Made by a program: the position numbers and the translations under genes
Notes under the pieces: model-generated
Seen by the model: the letters and a program-made list of their open reading frames with translations, nothing else
The model's database searches: none
What the model was told of the DNA's origin: nothing
Origin: Clostridia bacterium
GTDB lineage: Bacteria; Bacillota; Clostridia; Christensenellales; CAG-1252
Length of the DNA stretch: 24,262 nucleotides
Reading direction: 5' to 3'
Assembly (NCBI GenBank): GCA_017615495.1
Contig: JAGAAA010000048.1
Span: forward strand, 1 to 24,262
Shown here: piece by piece, positions 23,844 to 24,262 of the stretch
Position numbering within the stretch: the stretch's first letter is position 1
Layout: every line of letters starts with the position of its first letter

Positions 23844-24262
23844 ATGTTGGAAGGTGTGTTGACAAAGTCCATTTTAAGGCGCTTGCCCGCGACGGTCACC
23901 GAAGTGCGCGTTCGCAGAAGGCAACCGTTTTGCTATTTGACGGCAAAGGGGCGGACGACCGCCGATTATTTCGTCACCGATCAAGAATTTGAGGAAGTGC
24001 TTTCCTTAGTGACGGAACACTCTTTATACGCCATCACGGAAAAGCTCGTAAACGGGTATATCCCCTTAAAAGGCGGCGTGCGCGTTGGGGTGGCGGGCGA
24101 AGGGGTGATGGAAGGGGAAAAAGTGAAGACCATCAAGCACATCACCTCGATTGCCGTGCGTGTTCCGCATCAGGTCTTCGGCATTGCCGATTTTCTTCAA
24201 ATCGACGGATATTTCAATCAAAACGTGCTGATAATTTCCCCGCCGGGAGCGGGTAAGACCAC
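23844..24262 (+). CDS. spoIIIAA: Stage III sporulation protein AA, N-terminal part (3' truncated by window edge)
   Basis: The AAA-like ATPase of the SpoIIIA-SpoIIQ channel that links mother cell and forespore. The open frame runs from ATG 23844 to the window end (about 139 residues). It shows the N-terminal TEVRVRRRQPFCYLT stretch, then EHSLYAITEKLVNGYIPLKGG, VRVGVAGEGV, IKHITSIAVRVPHQVFG, and a Walker A loop PPGAGKTT at the very edge; order and spacing match SpoIIIAA. Start choice is open: ATG 23844 has no ribosome binding site and lies 6 nt after the -10 box, while GTG 23856 or TTG 23859 follow GGAAGG at 23849-23854. The rest of the spoIIIA operon is expected downstream. Confidence 0.9.
   Translation, partial: MLEGVLTKSILRRLPATVTEVRVRRRQPFCYLTAKGRTTADYFVTDQEFEEVLSLVTEHSLYAITEKLVNGYIPLKGGVRVGVAGEGVMEGEKVKTIKHITSIAVRVPHQVFGIADFLQIDGYFNQNVLIISPPGAGKT

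Overview
The window reads as a chromosomal core segment of an anaerobic, spore-forming member of the Bacillota (class Clostridia, probably an uncultured lineage; roughly half G+C by eye). Supporting signs are the conserved dnaJ-prmA-rsmE-mtaB-HIT-rpsU order, the arginine-kinase/ClpC protein quality-control genes (mcsA-mcsB-clpC), a long-form hibernation factor, a TPP riboswitch in front of a ThiT-type thiamine transporter, a clostridial-type Y-family polymerase, and the start of spoIIIAA at the right edge. I saw no tRNA, rRNA, CRISPR array, insertion sequence or prophage. No gene-free stretch exceeds 300 bases; the longest (12235-12402) is filled by a promoter and a riboswitch.

Layout. (1) 1-4039, plus strand: the end of dnaJ, then prmA, a terminator, rsmE-mtaB-HIT under a new promoter, and rpsU under its own strong promoter: protein folding, ribosome and tRNA modification. 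(2) 4081-5313, minus strand: a dinB-like polymerase sharing a bidirectional terminator with rpsU. (3) 5386-10185: an apparent operon with a GalU-like nucleotidyltransferase, mcsA, mcsB and clpC; the usual repressor gene ctsR is absent. (4) 10246-12234: hpf and pgi. (5) 12248-13617: a TPP riboswitch unit controlling an unusually long ThiT-like protein. (6) 13638-18535: a tightly packed five-gene operon with a catalytically degenerate ABC ATPase, an S41 PDZ protease predicted to be surface-anchored, and a complete NMT1/SsuA-type ABC importer (binding lipoprotein, permease, active ATPase). (7) 18532-19205: two small divergent genes of unknown function, one of which meets the importer ATPase gene stop-to-stop. 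(8) 19261-23807: a gyrB-gyrA-like topoisomerase pair with its own promoter and terminator. (9) 23808 to the end: a SigE-like promoter and the 5' part of spoIIIAA.

The most unusual points are the pseudo-ATPase that has lost essentially every catalytic motif yet leads an intact importer operon; the TPP riboswitch whose terminator arm is also the ribosome binding site; the ThiT with about 170 extra N-terminal residues forming about five membrane segments; start codons only 6-7 nt after -10 boxes (candidate leaderless mRNAs); and a GyrA-like protein whose GyrA box is not canonical. All calls come from reading the sequence and remembered family features; no database search was run.
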